Below, in pieces: positions 8,368 through 17,415 of a DNA stretch of 64,000 bases. The DNA is taken from contig CANMJD010000008.1 of the NCBI GenBank assembly GCA_947498155.1, positions 83,179-147,178 on the forward strand, in the 5' to 3' direction. This DNA comes from an uncultured Pseudoruegeria sp. (GTDB lineage Bacteria; Pseudomonadota; Alphaproteobacteria; Rhodobacterales; Rhodobacteraceae). Each line of letters opens with the position of its first letter. Position 1 is the first letter of the stretch. Both the position numbers and the translations under genes were made by a program. The notes under the pieces were generated by a model, which was not told the origin of the DNA, did no database searches, and saw only the letters and a program-made list of their open reading frames with translations.

Positions 8368-9438
8368 TTAACGCTCTGCCACAGCGAGGCGGCGTTCGAG
8401 ATACGCACCATACCGGCTTAGAGCAAAGACAAAGATGAAGTAGATGAGACCAACAAAGGCGTAGACCTCAATATGAGCGAAGTTCCATTCCGATGTGCCA
8501 TAGGCGGCATTGGCGGAGGCAAGGAGTTCGAAGAAACCGATGATGACGACCAGTGATGTTTCCTTGAAGGTGATCACGAACTGGTTGATCGTCGGTGGCA
8601 GCGCATTGCGGAACGCCTGCGGTAGCACGATGTAGCCAATGCGATGCCAATAGCTCATGCCGAGCGCTTTGGCGGCTTCTTCCTGTCCCGGCGGCAAGGC
8701 TTGAATGCCGCCGCGAATGATCTCGGCCTGATAGCAGGCAAAGAACAAGGCGTAGCCCACGATCACACGATAAAGCTTGTCGCCGATCATCCAGCCGGGC
8801 AGGACAAAGGGCAGAACAATCGCAAAGGTGAACATGATCGACAAAAGCGGCAGAGAGCGGATGGTGTCGATGATCAAACCCATGGTGTGGGCAATCCACG
8901 GCAATTCTGATCTCCGCAGCAGGGCAAAGACAATCGCCAGCGGCATACCGATCAGTGACACAGAGGCAAAGATAAAGATCGTCAGGCTCAGGCCGCCCCA
9001 GTTTTGTTCAAACACCGGTGTAAGGCCGAAAAACCCGCCCCGCATGAGTCCGTAAAAGAGCGCAAAGCCGCTGATCCACAGCACGGGCAAACGTTTGGCA
9101 TTCCAGAACCAAGGGACACAGGACAAGACACCGACAATCACCATGACGATACAGGCAATCGCAGAGCGCCATTGTTCCTCGAAGGGGTAGAGCCCGAACA
9201 TGATCAGGCGCCAGCGCGCATCGATCACGCCCCAGCAGGCGCCTTCGGTGCCGTGACCGCATAAAGCGCGGTCATCAGCGCTCCAGACGGCGTGCAGGAC
9301 ACCCCAGTTCACGAGATTCCACAGCGCCCAGGCAGCCAGCAGACCAAAGACGATGGTCATGCTTGCATCGAGCTTTGTTGAAAAGAAGTCGCCTCGAATC
9401 CGGTCGAAATAGTTCGGTTTTTGATAGGTTTTTGCCAT
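8368..9438 (-). CDS. Amino-acid ABC transporter permease (AapM/BztC type)
   Basis: 356 residues with an N-terminal extension and several membrane segments, typical of the long AapM/BztC permeases and unlike the short HisM type. The ATPase-contact loop is visible near [20 protein letters not shown], followed by the conserved [19 protein letters not shown]. It pairs with the preceding permease to form the inner-membrane channel. GAGG stands before the ATG and the gap to the upstream gene is 4 bases. Confidence 0.93.
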   Translation of the reverse strand: MAKTYQKPNYFDRIRGDFFSTKLDASMTIVFGLLAAWALWNLVNWGVLHAVWSADDRALCGHGTEGACWGVIDARWRLIMFGLYPFEEQWRSAIACIVMVIVGVLSCVPWFWNAKRLPVLWISGFALFYGLMRGGFFGLTPVFEQNWGGLSLTIFIFASVSLIGMPLAIVFALLRRSELPWIAHTMGLIIDTIRSLPLLSIMFTFAIVLPFVLPGWMIGDKLYRVIVGYALFFACYQAEIIRGGIQALPPGQEEAAKALGMSYWHRIGYIVLPQAFRNALPPTINQFVITFKETSLVVIIGFFELLASANAAYGTSEWNFAHIEVYAFVGLIYFIFVFALSRYGAYLERRLAVAER

Positions 9439-9442
9439 TGCC

Positions 9443-10612
9443 TCAGACCCTCAGTTGCGAGCCCTTGAGTGCAATCGCGTCGTTCACGCGGTTCAGCACC
9501 CAGGCCATGGAATAGTTGATAATCAGGAAGCCACCCATCAGGATCGCAATCAGTTCAAGCGTTTGACCTGATTGGTTGATCGAGGTTGAGATCACCATGA
9601 AGAAGTCGACAAAACCGATGGCAATGCCCACGGTGGTGGATTTGAACAGCCAGACATATTGGTTGATCAGCGTTGGCATCACAGCACGGATCGCCAACGG
9701 CAATTTGATCCGCGAAAAGGTCTGCCAGGGGGATAGGCCCAAGGCATAGCCCGCTTCGCCTTGTCCTTTGGACAGCGAATTGAAACCGGCGCGCACGATT
9801 TCACCGATATAGGCCGCACCATAGATCGAGATGCCGATAATGCAGGTCAGCAGTTCAGGCGAAACGCGAACGCCTTCGCGATAGTTCAGACCTTTAAGAA
9901 ACGGAATGCTCAGAAGATCGGTGTCCGGGATGCGACCGGCCCACATACAGACCACGGCAAAAACGCCGAAGACCATCCAGATCAACCGTCCGCGCGATTT
10001 CTTTGTCGCTGGCTCCATGCGCCGGAACCGCCGTGCCATTCGCAGCCAGATCGTCAGGGCGATGGCGGCAAAGAGTCCGATAAACATAACAAAGACCGAT
10101 CCGCCGGTCACATTCAGTCCGGGAAAATACATGCCCCGCCCACTGATAAAGGCGACGTCAAAAAGGCTGATACCCTCTTTGGGGCGCGGCAGGGACGTCA
10201 GGACGGCGTACCAGAAAAAAACTTGCAGCAAGAGCGGCAGATTGCGGAAAATCTCGACATAGGTGGTGCCAATCATCTCGGCCACCCGATTGCCCGACAC
10301 CCGCATGACGCCGATGATTGTGCCAAGGACCGTGGCCAGCACCAGCGAGATCGATCCGAGGAAAAGCGAATTCAGGATGCCGACCCAAATCACCTTGAGA
10401 TAGGTGTCAGAGGTGGTGAATTCGATCAGCGAAAAGTTGACACCCCAGCCCGTGGCGCGCTCCAGAAAGCCGAAACCGGAGGTCATGCCCTGAGCCTCCA
10501 GATTGGTTCGGGCCGTGAAGATTAACACGACGATCATCAGGATCAGGCCGCCGACGAACCCGACCTGAAACGCTGTGTCCCGAAAGGTTTTATTTCTAAG
10601 CAATGAATGCAT
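9443..10612 (-). CDS. Amino-acid ABC transporter permease (AapQ/BztB type)
   Basis: 389 residues, the length of AapQ/BztB permeases. A membrane segment near residues 15-35 and a long insert between the first helices are present. The transport domain carries FRNLPLLLQVFFWY and the coupling loop AAYIGEIVRAGFNSLSKGQGEA. It forms the channel with the next gene product. A strong stem-loop separates it from the binding-protein gene 70 bases upstream, which would let the binding protein be made in excess. Confidence 0.93.
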   Translation of the reverse strand: MHSLLRNKTFRDTAFQVGFVGGLILMIVVLIFTARTNLEAQGMTSGFGFLERATGWGVNFSLIEFTTSDTYLKVIWVGILNSLFLGSISLVLATVLGTIIGVMRVSGNRVAEMIGTTYVEIFRNLPLLLQVFFWYAVLTSLPRPKEGISLFDVAFISGRGMYFPGLNVTGGSVFVMFIGLFAAIALTIWLRMARRFRRMEPATKKSRGRLIWMVFGVFAVVCMWAGRIPDTDLLSIPFLKGLNYREGVRVSPELLTCIIGISIYGAAYIGEIVRAGFNSLSKGQGEAGYALGLSPWQTFSRIKLPLAIRAVMPTLINQYVWLFKSTTVGIAIGFVDFFMVISTSINQSGQTLELIAILMGGFLIINYSMAWVLNRVNDAIALKGSQLRV

Positions 10613-10641
10613 GGGATGCCCTTGAACTGGGAGAAAACACG

Positions 10642-10668
10642 TCCCAAGACGGCAGAACCGTCTTGGGA
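10642..10668 (-). terminator. Strong intercistronic stem-loop between binding-protein and permease genes
   Basis: TCCCAAGACGG (10642-10652) and CCGTCTTGGGA (10658-10668) form a perfect 11-bp stem with a 5-base loop. On the minus strand it lies just past the binding-protein stop and before the permease start, and is followed by GTGTTTTCTCC rather than a clean T run. A partial terminator or RNA-stabilising hairpin fits best. Confidence 0.6.
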
Positions 10669-10682
10669 GAGATCTAGTCGAT

Positions 10683-11696
10683 TTAGTCGACAGTCAGGGG
10701 GTAGAAGACGCCGCCATTTGTATAAAGCTCGTTCATACCGCGCGGCAGCGCATAGGGTTCAGCAATGTTGCGGTCAAAGATTTCACCGTAGTTGCCGACT
10801 TCTTTGATCAAGTTATACGCCCAGTCATCGGACAGGCCGAGCCGTTCGCCATACCCCGGTGTCACTCCGAGGAATTTCTCGATTTGAGCAGAGCCGGGGT
10901 TGGCTTTGATCTCGTCAACGTTGGCTTGGGTGATGCCATTGATTTCTGCAAACCAAAGCGAGCTGAGCATCCAGTTTTGAACGTCGAGCCATTTTGGATC
11001 GCCTTCGGGAACGATGATCGACTCAGGCTCTAGTCCCAAAACGTCTGGCAGGATTACATGGGCTTCCGGATCTTCGGCAGTGGCGCGGGTGGCAGCCAAG
11101 GGGGGCGCGAACAGAATCAGACCATCGCAACGGCGGTTGAAATAGGCGGTCTTCACTTCGTCGCCGCTTTCAAACACAACCACTTCGGCCTCGATGTTGT
11201 TGCCCTCAAGGTAGGATGCCAGAACACGCTCTGTCGAGGTGCCGGCCGAGACGCAGATCGAACCGCCATCCAGATCCGCGACGCTTTCAGCGCCAATATC
11301 AGCGTGGGACATGACGTGGAATGCGCCGACAAAATAAGGCAGGGAGTAGGACAGGTTCAATTCCGTGTCGCGGCTTTGGGTCCAACCCGAAAGCTTGATC
11401 ACAACATCAATGTCGCCCGACTGCAGGGACGGCCAGCGCTGAGCCCAGCTGATTGGGACGATTTCCAGATTGCCGTCAGCCTGACCAAACAAAGAAGCTG
11501 CCAATCCGCGGCAAAGATCAATGTCCATGCCCTTCCAGTTGCCTTGGTCATCGACCTCGGCAAAGCCCAGAAAGCTGCCGTTGTGCCCGCTGCACAGCAG
11601 GCTTCCGCGCTCCAGCGCAGTGTCTAAGCGGCTTTCCGCGTGGGCCGTGCCGGCGGCCAGCCCGAGGGCAAGTGCGGCAAATGTCAGATACTTCAT
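10683..11696 (-). CDS. Amino-acid ABC transporter substrate-binding protein (AapJ/BztA family)
   Basis: 337 residues from the ATG at 11696, chosen because GGAGAG precedes it and the product then starts with a clean signal peptide (MKYLTFAALALGLAAGTAHA). A frame opening further upstream at 11774 would add an implausible tail. The mature protein follows the AapJ/BztA plan (GMDIDLCRGLAASLFG near residue 60; SGWTQSRDTELNLSYSLPY near 110), the broad L-amino-acid binders. The motif after the first strand (CSGHNGSFLGFAEVDD) differs from what I recall of typical AapJ, so its ligand may be special. It is the first gene of the operon and probably under GntR control. Confidence 0.9.
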   Translation of the reverse strand: MKYLTFAALALGLAAGTAHAESRLDTALERGSLLCSGHNGSFLGFAEVDDQGNWKGMDIDLCRGLAASLFGQADGNLEIVPISWAQRWPSLQSGDIDVVIKLSGWTQSRDTELNLSYSLPYFVGAFHVMSHADIGAESVADLDGGSICVSAGTSTERVLASYLEGNNIEAEVVVFESGDEVKTAYFNRRCDGLILFAPPLAATRATAEDPEAHVILPDVLGLEPESIIVPEGDPKWLDVQNWMLSSLWFAEINGITQANVDEIKANPGSAQIEKFLGVTPGYGERLGLSDDWAYNLIKEVGNYGEIFDRNIAEPYALPRGMNELYTNGGVFYPLTVD

Positions 11697-11741
11697 TTTT
11701 TCTCTCCATGTTGAAACGCAATTTTTGGCTGCCGACAATCT

Positions 11742-11790
11742 GTCGACAAGTATTATTGAGAGACTAGTCGACAATTGGTCGACCAGTCAA
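11742..11790. promoter_or_regulatory. Cluster of GTCGAC palindromes: probable GntR operators in a divergent promoter
   Basis: Three GTCGAC cores stand at 11742-11747 (TGTCGACA), 11767-11772 (AGTCGACA) and 11778-11783 (TGGTCGACCA, a perfect 10-base palindrome). FadR/FCD-type GntR repressors often bind TGGTNNNACCA-like sites. A -35-like TTGACT on the minus strand (11785-11790) touches the third palindrome, so binding would block the binding-protein promoter. The divergent gntR gene begins within or just after the cluster, which suggests self-control as well. Confidence 0.6.
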
Positions 11791-11834
11791 TAGAATGCTT
11801 GAAAATAGGGAAATTCAGAACGGATAGGGCGCAG

Positions 11835-12575
11835 TTGACTGAAAAAACAGAACAAAAACCGACAGTTTCACCCCCCCGCGACGCAAAAAAAAGAGGCGGA
11901 GGGTCCCGTACGGTTTTCAAAACCCTGCGCAATGAGATTCTTGAGCTCAAACTCGCCCCCGGATCTGCGCTGGATGAAAGCGGGCTGGCAAAGCGATTTG
12001 AGATGTCGCGTTCCCCCATCCGAGAGGCTTTGGTCCGGCTGTCGGCTGATGGTTTGGTGCATACGCTCGAAAACCGTTCGACGATTGTGGCGCCGCTGGA
12101 TCTTGCCGATCTGCCCCGGTTTGTCGAAGCGCTGGACTATTTGCAGCGCGTGGTGACGCGGCTTGCTGCCGTTCACCGTAGCGAAGACGATCTGATCCGC
12201 ATGACGGAGGCTGCTGAAATCTATGATCAAACCTGCGACACGAATGATGCTTTAACGATGTCTGCGGCGAATAAGGAATTTCACCTTTCTGTCGCCTCAG
12301 CCGGGCGAAATCCTTATTTCACCGAAATGTATCGCAAGCTATTGGACGAAGGGCGGCGCATTTTGCACATGCATTACGCGCGACAGCGGATAAACAAAGA
12401 TCCCTATCCGCTTAGTCCTGAACATTTTGCAATGATCGAGGCGATTCGGCAGCGAGACACCAAAGAAGCGGACCGGCTGGCGCACAACCACACCCGCGTA
12501 TTTCATGAGCGGCTGGTCGAGTTTATGCAGGTCGAATTCCAGGATCCAACGCTCAGCCCTTTCGAATCGCCTTAA
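11835..12575 (+). CDS. GntR family transcriptional regulator, FadR/FCD subfamily
   Basis: About 246 residues from TTG at 11835, preceded by ATAGGG. An in-frame TTG at 11775 would give 266 residues but lies inside the operator cluster; no in-frame ATG precedes the conserved part. The N-terminal winged helix (about residues 20-85) shows LAPGSALDESGLAKRFEMSRSP and IREALVRLSADGLV. The rest is an all-helical FCD ligand-binding domain with the expected Asp and His positions (LHMHYARQRINKDPYPLSPEHFAM and HNHTRVFHERL). It is divergent from the amino-acid operon and is its likely repressor. Confidence 0.88.
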   Translation: MTEKTEQKPTVSPPRDAKKRGGGSRTVFKTLRNEILELKLAPGSALDESGLAKRFEMSRSPIREALVRLSADGLVHTLENRSTIVAPLDLADLPRFVEALDYLQRVVTRLAAVHRSEDDLIRMTEAAEIYDQTCDTNDALTMSAANKEFHLSVASAGRNPYFTEMYRKLLDEGRRILHMHYARQRINKDPYPLSPEHFAMIEAIRQRDTKEADRLAHNHTRVFHERLVEFMQVEFQDPTLSPFESP

Positions 12576-12600
12576 ATTCGCTGGGTGTTAATTTCGCGAA

Positions 12601-12617
12601 AGGGGGGAAGCCCCCCT
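12601..12617 (-). terminator. Short GC-rich hairpin between gntR and the DUF2264 gene
   Basis: AGGGGGG and CCCCCCT form a 7-bp stem with a 3-base loop between the convergent ends of gntR and the DUF2264 gene. On the minus strand it is followed by TTTCG, on the plus strand by no Ts. It may end the sugar operon weakly. Confidence 0.4.
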
Positions 12618-12642
12618 CCGCTTCAAGACAATGCTTTGCCCG

Positions 12643-14517
12643 CTATGCCGTTGGCAGGTTCCAGACATCGATGACCTCGCCGCCCTGACGCATCTGTTCA
12701 AGTTCGTCCGGGGTCGGCAGGGCATGAGGACCGTCATCGGGCAAAGCGCTGGCGGTGTTCGGGCGCGCCAGTACCCAGCAGGCAAGCCCCCAGTCACCGG
12801 GCTCTAGCGTTGCGGTCAACTGGGGCACCCAACTTCGTGGCCACAGAATATTCGTATTTGGCGTCGGGGCGAGGACGCGTGAATCACGCTTTAGCGGGGT
12901 ACCAATCGGCGCAATTGCATCCTGCAATATCGATGTGTCCGTCGGGGTGACGAAACCGGCCGATCCCGATGCGTTTATCCCGCCAAGGGGCGTGTTCTGC
13001 GGTGAAATTCGGGGCTGCGTATCCCGACGCGGGATCGAAAACCCGCCTTCGATGGTTTGGACCCGCCGCTTGGTGGTGACGCGATGGATGCGCAGATGCC
13101 ATGGCGCATAGGCCAGAAGCCAGGTCTCGACATCGACGTCAGGCATGGGTGACCAAGCAGAATACATCCAGCTTGATCCGATCCGAGCAGCCGTTTCCGC
13201 ACGCCGGAAATGCGCAACAGCGCCGTCTTCGGAAAAAGCCAGCATGTTGTCATGGGGTCCGGCCGTAAAACTATGGGCATCGGCTTCGACGCTAAAGGCA
13301 TAGCGTGTCGAATAGGCAAATTTGTTGTATTTTTCGGCGGCACCTCCGAAATTCATCGGTTGTTGCCCCCCCGCCAGCACGGTGACGTCACCTTCGTCTT
13401 CCCACTTAATCATCCCCGGTTGCACCATTGGCACAACTGCATCGCGATCCTTGAACGGGGTTTCGTCGGCGGTCCAGAACGGATGGTCTTCGGGCAAGGC
13501 AAGCGGCGCAAAGGCCTTCATTGCCCAATAAGGTGAGCCCGGAGAATTGTATCGCTCGGCCATTTTTTGTTGGGTGTAGCCATATCCGATGGACAGCACA
13601 CCGGTGCGATCGGCAATGTCCAAGGTTGACCAATATCTGAGATTGCGGGCCCAGAACCCTTTGATCTCGCCCCAAGGTAACGCCTCTACGTCGGCAAGGG
13701 CCAAGGCGCCCCAAATTCCGGCATGGGCAAAGCGATAGGTCAGGGATCGGCCATAGGGCAGGGCGGCGCCGTCGGCGGCGAACCAATGGGCGATCTGCGG
13801 CATGCTTGTACGAGCGCGGTCTGCAAAACGGGCGCGGCGTGCGCCGTCGGCGTCAGGGCCGAATTTTGAGTAAATCAGCCCGTAGAAATGCATTGCGAAG
13901 GGCACATAATGGTCCGCACGCCGGTCCATTCCGTCCCGATACCAGCCCTCGCCCATCGCATAGCTTTCCAACGCATCAAGATCAGCGGCGATTATGGATG
14001 CATCATGGTCAACGCCGACCCGTGTCAGACCAAGCGACACCATGACATGAAAGAAGTGCCAGTTGTTGTCCGGCGGCGCGCATTCAAGAGAAGCCAGAAG
14101 CCAAGTCGAGAGATTGTTGCGGCCCTTTTCGGTCATCCCGTCCCAGAAGGTTTCCGGCGCAAGGGCCAGCGCGTAGCCAATGGCCGCGGATTCGACCATA
14201 CGTTGGTCGCGATCCTGCACCGGTCCCCAATATTCGGGATGATCGGGGTCCGCGCCATTGGCAAGGCCTTTGACAAAATGCTCGATCCCGTCAAATTGCC
14301 CGCCACCGGCCAAAAGCGGCGCAAGCCCCCAAAGCGGTCTGGCCAACCCTTCAAGATGGGCGGCAGCCGTATCAAAAAAGGCCTCTGAACTGCCGAGCTG
14401 CACCCGTGCTTTCCCCGGAGAGAAAGCCGACATCAGCGGTTTCGTCAGATCGACAACCGCCTTTTGCGCATCTTGGCGCGAAAAGAACGGGTTACCAGCG
14501 AGGGGGTTGGAATCCAT
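12643..14517 (-). CDS. DUF2264 domain-containing protein, probable carbohydrate-active enzyme
   Basis: 624 residues from the ATG at 14517 (AAGG precedes it; a GTG at 14529 is also in frame). The N-terminal region (MDSNPLAGNPFFSRQDAQKA, then GLARPLWGLAPLLAGG near residue 75 and a Trp/His-rich helical part) matches what I know of DUF2264 proteins. These have an alpha/alpha-toroid N-terminal part and a beta-rich C-terminal part, as in heparinase-II/alginate-lyase-type folds. No signal peptide is present, so it should act in the cytoplasm. It is the last gene of a binding protein-permease-ATPase operon facing a GH88 hydrolase. A role in oligosaccharide breakdown is inference; its reaction is unknown to me. 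Confidence 0.8.
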   Translation of the reverse strand: MDSNPLAGNPFFSRQDAQKAVVDLTKPLMSAFSPGKARVQLGSSEAFFDTAAAHLEGLARPLWGLAPLLAGGGQFDGIEHFVKGLANGADPDHPEYWGPVQDRDQRMVESAAIGYALALAPETFWDGMTEKGRNNLSTWLLASLECAPPDNNWHFFHVMVSLGLTRVGVDHDASIIAADLDALESYAMGEGWYRDGMDRRADHYVPFAMHFYGLIYSKFGPDADGARRARFADRARTSMPQIAHWFAADGAALPYGRSLTYRFAHAGIWGALALADVEALPWGEIKGFWARNLRYWSTLDIADRTGVLSIGYGYTQQKMAERYNSPGSPYWAMKAFAPLALPEDHPFWTADETPFKDRDAVVPMVQPGMIKWEDEGDVTVLAGGQQPMNFGGAAEKYNKFAYSTRYAFSVEADAHSFTAGPHDNMLAFSEDGAVAHFRRAETAARIGSSWMYSAWSPMPDVDVETWLLAYAPWHLRIHRVTTKRRVQTIEGGFSIPRRDTQPRISPQNTPLGGINASGSAGFVTPTDTSILQDAIAPIGTPLKRDSRVLAPTPNTNILWPRSWVPQLTATLEPGDWGLACWVLARPNTASALPDDGPHALPTPDELEQMRQGGEVIDVWNLPTA

Positions 14518-14525
14518 CGGGAAAA

Positions 14526-16229
14526 TCACCTTGTTGCCGTGGCTGTCGTTAGGTGGCGCTTGCGTGGATCGGGCACCGGAACAGCGGAAATCAGTCTTTG
14601 TGTATAGGGTTCTTGCGGATCGTCACAAATTTGGATGGCGGTTCCGGTTTCCACAACTTGACCCTTATGCATCACAGCCACCCTGTCACAGAAATACCGC
14701 ACAACCCCGATGTCATGGGCGATGAACAAGATCGACAGGCCGAGTTCGTCTCTGAGATCCAGAAGCAGGTCAAGGATCTGCGCGCGGATCGAACCGTCAA
14801 GCGCAGAGGTGGCCTCGTCGGCGATGATCACCTGCGGCTCCAAAGCGATGGCGCGCGCGATGCCAATCCGCTGGCGCTGTCCGCCGGAAAAGGCGTGGGG
14901 GTAGCGCTCCATCATACTGGCGGGCAGCCCGACACGTTCCAAAAGCGCTCCGACCCGTTTACGCAGGGCTTCGCCTTTGGCAATGCCGTTAACCAGAAGC
15001 GGCTCGCCGATGATTTGCTCGATCGTCATACGCGGATTGAGAGAGCCGTAGGGATCCTGAAAGATCATCCGCAACTCCCGGTAAACCTGACGATCGCGAA
15101 AGCTGGCGGCGTTGGTAAGATCCACGGTTTTCCCGGCACGGGTTTTATAGGTGGCTTCGCCAGATTGCGGTTGGAAACGGCCCATCAAAACCCGCGCAAG
15201 CGTTGTTTTGCCAGAGCCGGATTCACCAACAATGCCCAGTATTTCGCCGCGGTGCAGATCAACCGATACTTGGTCAAGCGCCTTGATGCCCGCCCCTTTT
15301 TTGCGACTCCCCCCTGAAAAGGTCAGGGACAGATTGCGGGTTTGGATCAGGGCTTCTGTGTCTTCTGATGTGCGTGAGCGGGCAGCGGCGTGATTGAGCC
15401 CGAGCGCGGCCTTCAGAAGCTTTTTGGTATAGGCATGCTTTGGCGCGTAGAACAGACTGTCGACATCGCCGGATTCAACCACATTCCCATGCAGCATCAC
15501 CACAACCTGATCGGCAATTTCAGCGACAACGCCCATATCATGGGTGATGAACATCATCGCCATGCGACGGCTTTCCTGCAGCCCGCGCAGCAGGCGGAGG
15601 ATTTCAGCCTGCGTGGTCACATCAAGGGCGGTGGTTGGCTCATCCGCGATCAGGATATCCGGCTTACAACCCAAAGCCATGGCAATCATTGCGCGCTGGC
15701 GCATGCCGCCTGAATATTCAAACGGGTATTTGTCTACTGCCAGTTCCGGATCGCTGATTTTAACGTCCCGCAGGGCCTCGATGGCGATGTCGCGCGCCTC
15801 TGCGGCGTCCACGTCCTGATGCAACAGGATCGCCTCGATGATCTGCTCGCCGATGGTATGGACCGGGCTCAACGAGGACATTGGTTCCTGAAAAATCATC
15901 GCGATGCGGGCACCGCGCACCGCGCGGATTTCCACGCCATCCGGATCGAGACCCGCCAGTTCCAGTTTTTGCCCCGCTTTCAGATCAACAAGGTTGATCG
16001 CGCCGGAACGGATGACTGCCGGTTCGACGATGTTCATAACCGCACGAGCAGTAACGCTTTTGCCCGAACCGGATTCGCCGACGAAACAGGTAGTTTGGCC
16101 CAACCGCAGATCGAAACTAACATTCTGGATCGCCGGAACCGCGCCATGGCGGCTAGGAAAATCGACGCTGAGGCCTCGGACTTCGAGGACGGTATCATTG
16201 GCGTCGTTCATCTGGGTGTTCTCTGTCAT
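14526..16229 (-). CDS. Peptide-type ABC transporter ATP-binding protein with two fused ATPase domains
   Basis: 567 residues from the ATG at 16229, preceded by GAGG; an upstream in-frame start at 16280 would overlap the permease gene further. Two complete DppD/DppF-like halves are present. Half 1 (about 10-270) has GESGSGKSVTA, YSGGMRQRAMIAMALG and LIADEPTTALD. Half 2 (about 285-560) has GESGSGKTTLA, FSGGQRQRIGIARAIA and IIADEATSALD. Each half ends in an Opp/Dpp C-terminal extension. One protein can thus supply both ATPase subunits. The second Walker B reads DEATSALD, as is common in this family. Confidence 0.92.
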   Translation of the reverse strand: MTENTQMNDANDTVLEVRGLSVDFPSRHGAVPAIQNVSFDLRLGQTTCFVGESGSGKSVTARAVMNIVEPAVIRSGAINLVDLKAGQKLELAGLDPDGVEIRAVRGARIAMIFQEPMSSLSPVHTIGEQIIEAILLHQDVDAAEARDIAIEALRDVKISDPELAVDKYPFEYSGGMRQRAMIAMALGCKPDILIADEPTTALDVTTQAEILRLLRGLQESRRMAMMFITHDMGVVAEIADQVVVMLHGNVVESGDVDSLFYAPKHAYTKKLLKAALGLNHAAARSRTSEDTEALIQTRNLSLTFSGGSRKKGAGIKALDQVSVDLHRGEILGIVGESGSGKTTLARVLMGRFQPQSGEATYKTRAGKTVDLTNAASFRDRQVYRELRMIFQDPYGSLNPRMTIEQIIGEPLLVNGIAKGEALRKRVGALLERVGLPASMMERYPHAFSGGQRQRIGIARAIALEPQVIIADEATSALDGSIRAQILDLLLDLRDELGLSILFIAHDIGVVRYFCDRVAVMHKGQVVETGTAIQICDDPQEPYTQRLISAVPVPDPRKRHLTTATATR

Positions 16230-16239
16230 TGTCTCAACC

Positions 16240-17415
16240 TCAGTGTGAATAAGGATCGGCCGCATCGCGCAGACCATCACCGACGAAGTTCATCGCCAGA
16301 ACCGCGATCACGATGGCAAGGCCGGGCAGCAAGAGCCAAGGTGCGGTCGCGAGTGTGCGGATGTTCTGGGCTTCTTGCAGCAGCACACCCCATGAAATCA
16401 CCGGTGCCTGTAGCCCGAGACCGAGGAAAGACAGCGCCGTCTCAGCAAGGATCATCGCCGGAACAGCCAGAGAGGCCGCCGTAATGATATGGCTGGTGAA
16501 GGACGGCACCATGTGACGTAGGATAACGCGTGTGTGTGAACAGCCGTCATAGCGCGCGGCGGCGACGTAATCTTCGCCCTTCAGCGCAAGGAAGCGTCCC
16601 CTGACCACGCGGGCAAGTTCGGTCCAGCCCAAGAGGGACAGGATCAGCGTGATGGCGAAATAGACCTGTAACGGCGACCAACTGCTCGGCATTGCAGCGG
16701 CCAGACCCATCCACAGCGGAATGGTCGGCAGGGAGCGTAGAAATTCGATCACGCGCTGGGTTGCGGCGTCAAAGAACCCGCCGAAGTAACCGGCAAACCC
16801 GCCGATGATGACGCCAAGCACAAGGCTCATGATCACACCGACCAGACCAACAGACAGCGAAATGCGCGTGCCATAGGCCAATCGCGAGAACATATCGCGT
16901 CCAAGACGGTCTGCCCCAAAGAAGAACAGCGGTTTTCTTGGCTTTTCGGTTCCGATCAGGTGGATATCCGTCGGGATGATCCCAAAGAGATTATACTCCC
17001 AGCTGCGTTTAAAGAACTCGAGATAAATCTTGTCAGTTTCGTCGATAACAAAGACACGACGCAGGGCTTCGGGTTCGATTTCAACATCATAGCCGTACAC
17101 ATAGGGCTTGATACGCCAGCCGCCATCTTCCGTCTTGTCGATGAAGTTGATGCCCTGTGGGGGCGCATAGGTATAGCGCGCCTGAACGTCATTCGGATCA
17201 TTGGGCGAGATGAAATCTGCAAAGACCGCCACGAGCGCAAAGAAGCACAGAATCCACAGGCTAATCACGGCAAGCCGGTGTTTGGCGAACCGGCGGCGAA
17301 TAAGCTGCCACTGGCTTTCGGAACCGGTGACATGCCCGACGCGGGGATCGGCCCCGATTTCGTCGATCGGGTCTTCGGCGGTTCCGTCCAGAGTGGTGAG
17401 TGTTTTCTTTTGCAT
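16240..17415 (-). CDS. Peptide-type ABC transporter permease (DppC/OppC family)
   Basis: 391 residues. An N-terminal cytoplasmic region and first helix (about 50-72) are followed by a large periplasmic insert (about 75-170, with TYAPPQGINFIDKTEDGGW). The transport domain holds RLGRDMFSRLAYGTRISLSVG and the coupling-loop region DYVAAARYDGCSHTRVILRHMVP. The long insert is larger than in standard DppC (about 300 residues). It is found in a subset of these transporters, some of which carry oligosaccharides, which agrees with the neighbouring GH88 gene. It shares one base with the DppB-type gene upstream (position 17415). Confidence 0.9.
   Translation of the reverse strand: MQKKTLTTLDGTAEDPIDEIGADPRVGHVTGSESQWQLIRRRFAKHRLAVISLWILCFFALVAVFADFISPNDPNDVQARYTYAPPQGINFIDKTEDGGWRIKPYVYGYDVEIEPEALRRVFVIDETDKIYLEFFKRSWEYNLFGIIPTDIHLIGTEKPRKPLFFFGADRLGRDMFSRLAYGTRISLSVGLVGVIMSLVLGVIIGGFAGYFGGFFDAATQRVIEFLRSLPTIPLWMGLAAAMPSSWSPLQVYFAITLILSLLGWTELARVVRGRFLALKGEDYVAAARYDGCSHTRVILRHMVPSFTSHIITAASLAVPAMILAETALSFLGLGLQAPVISWGVLLQEAQNIRTLATAPWLLLPGLAIVIAVLAMNFVGDGLRDAADPYSH

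Noticed and set aside
9761..10525. A 254-codon plus-strand frame across the amino-acid permease gene
   Set aside because: It is antisense to a clear permease; its peptide is highly charged with no domain pattern.
11694..11774. Upstream extension of the amino-acid binding protein to position 11774
   Set aside because: The extension runs through the operator array and lacks a ribosome site; the ATG at 11696 has GGAGAG and yields a proper signal peptide.
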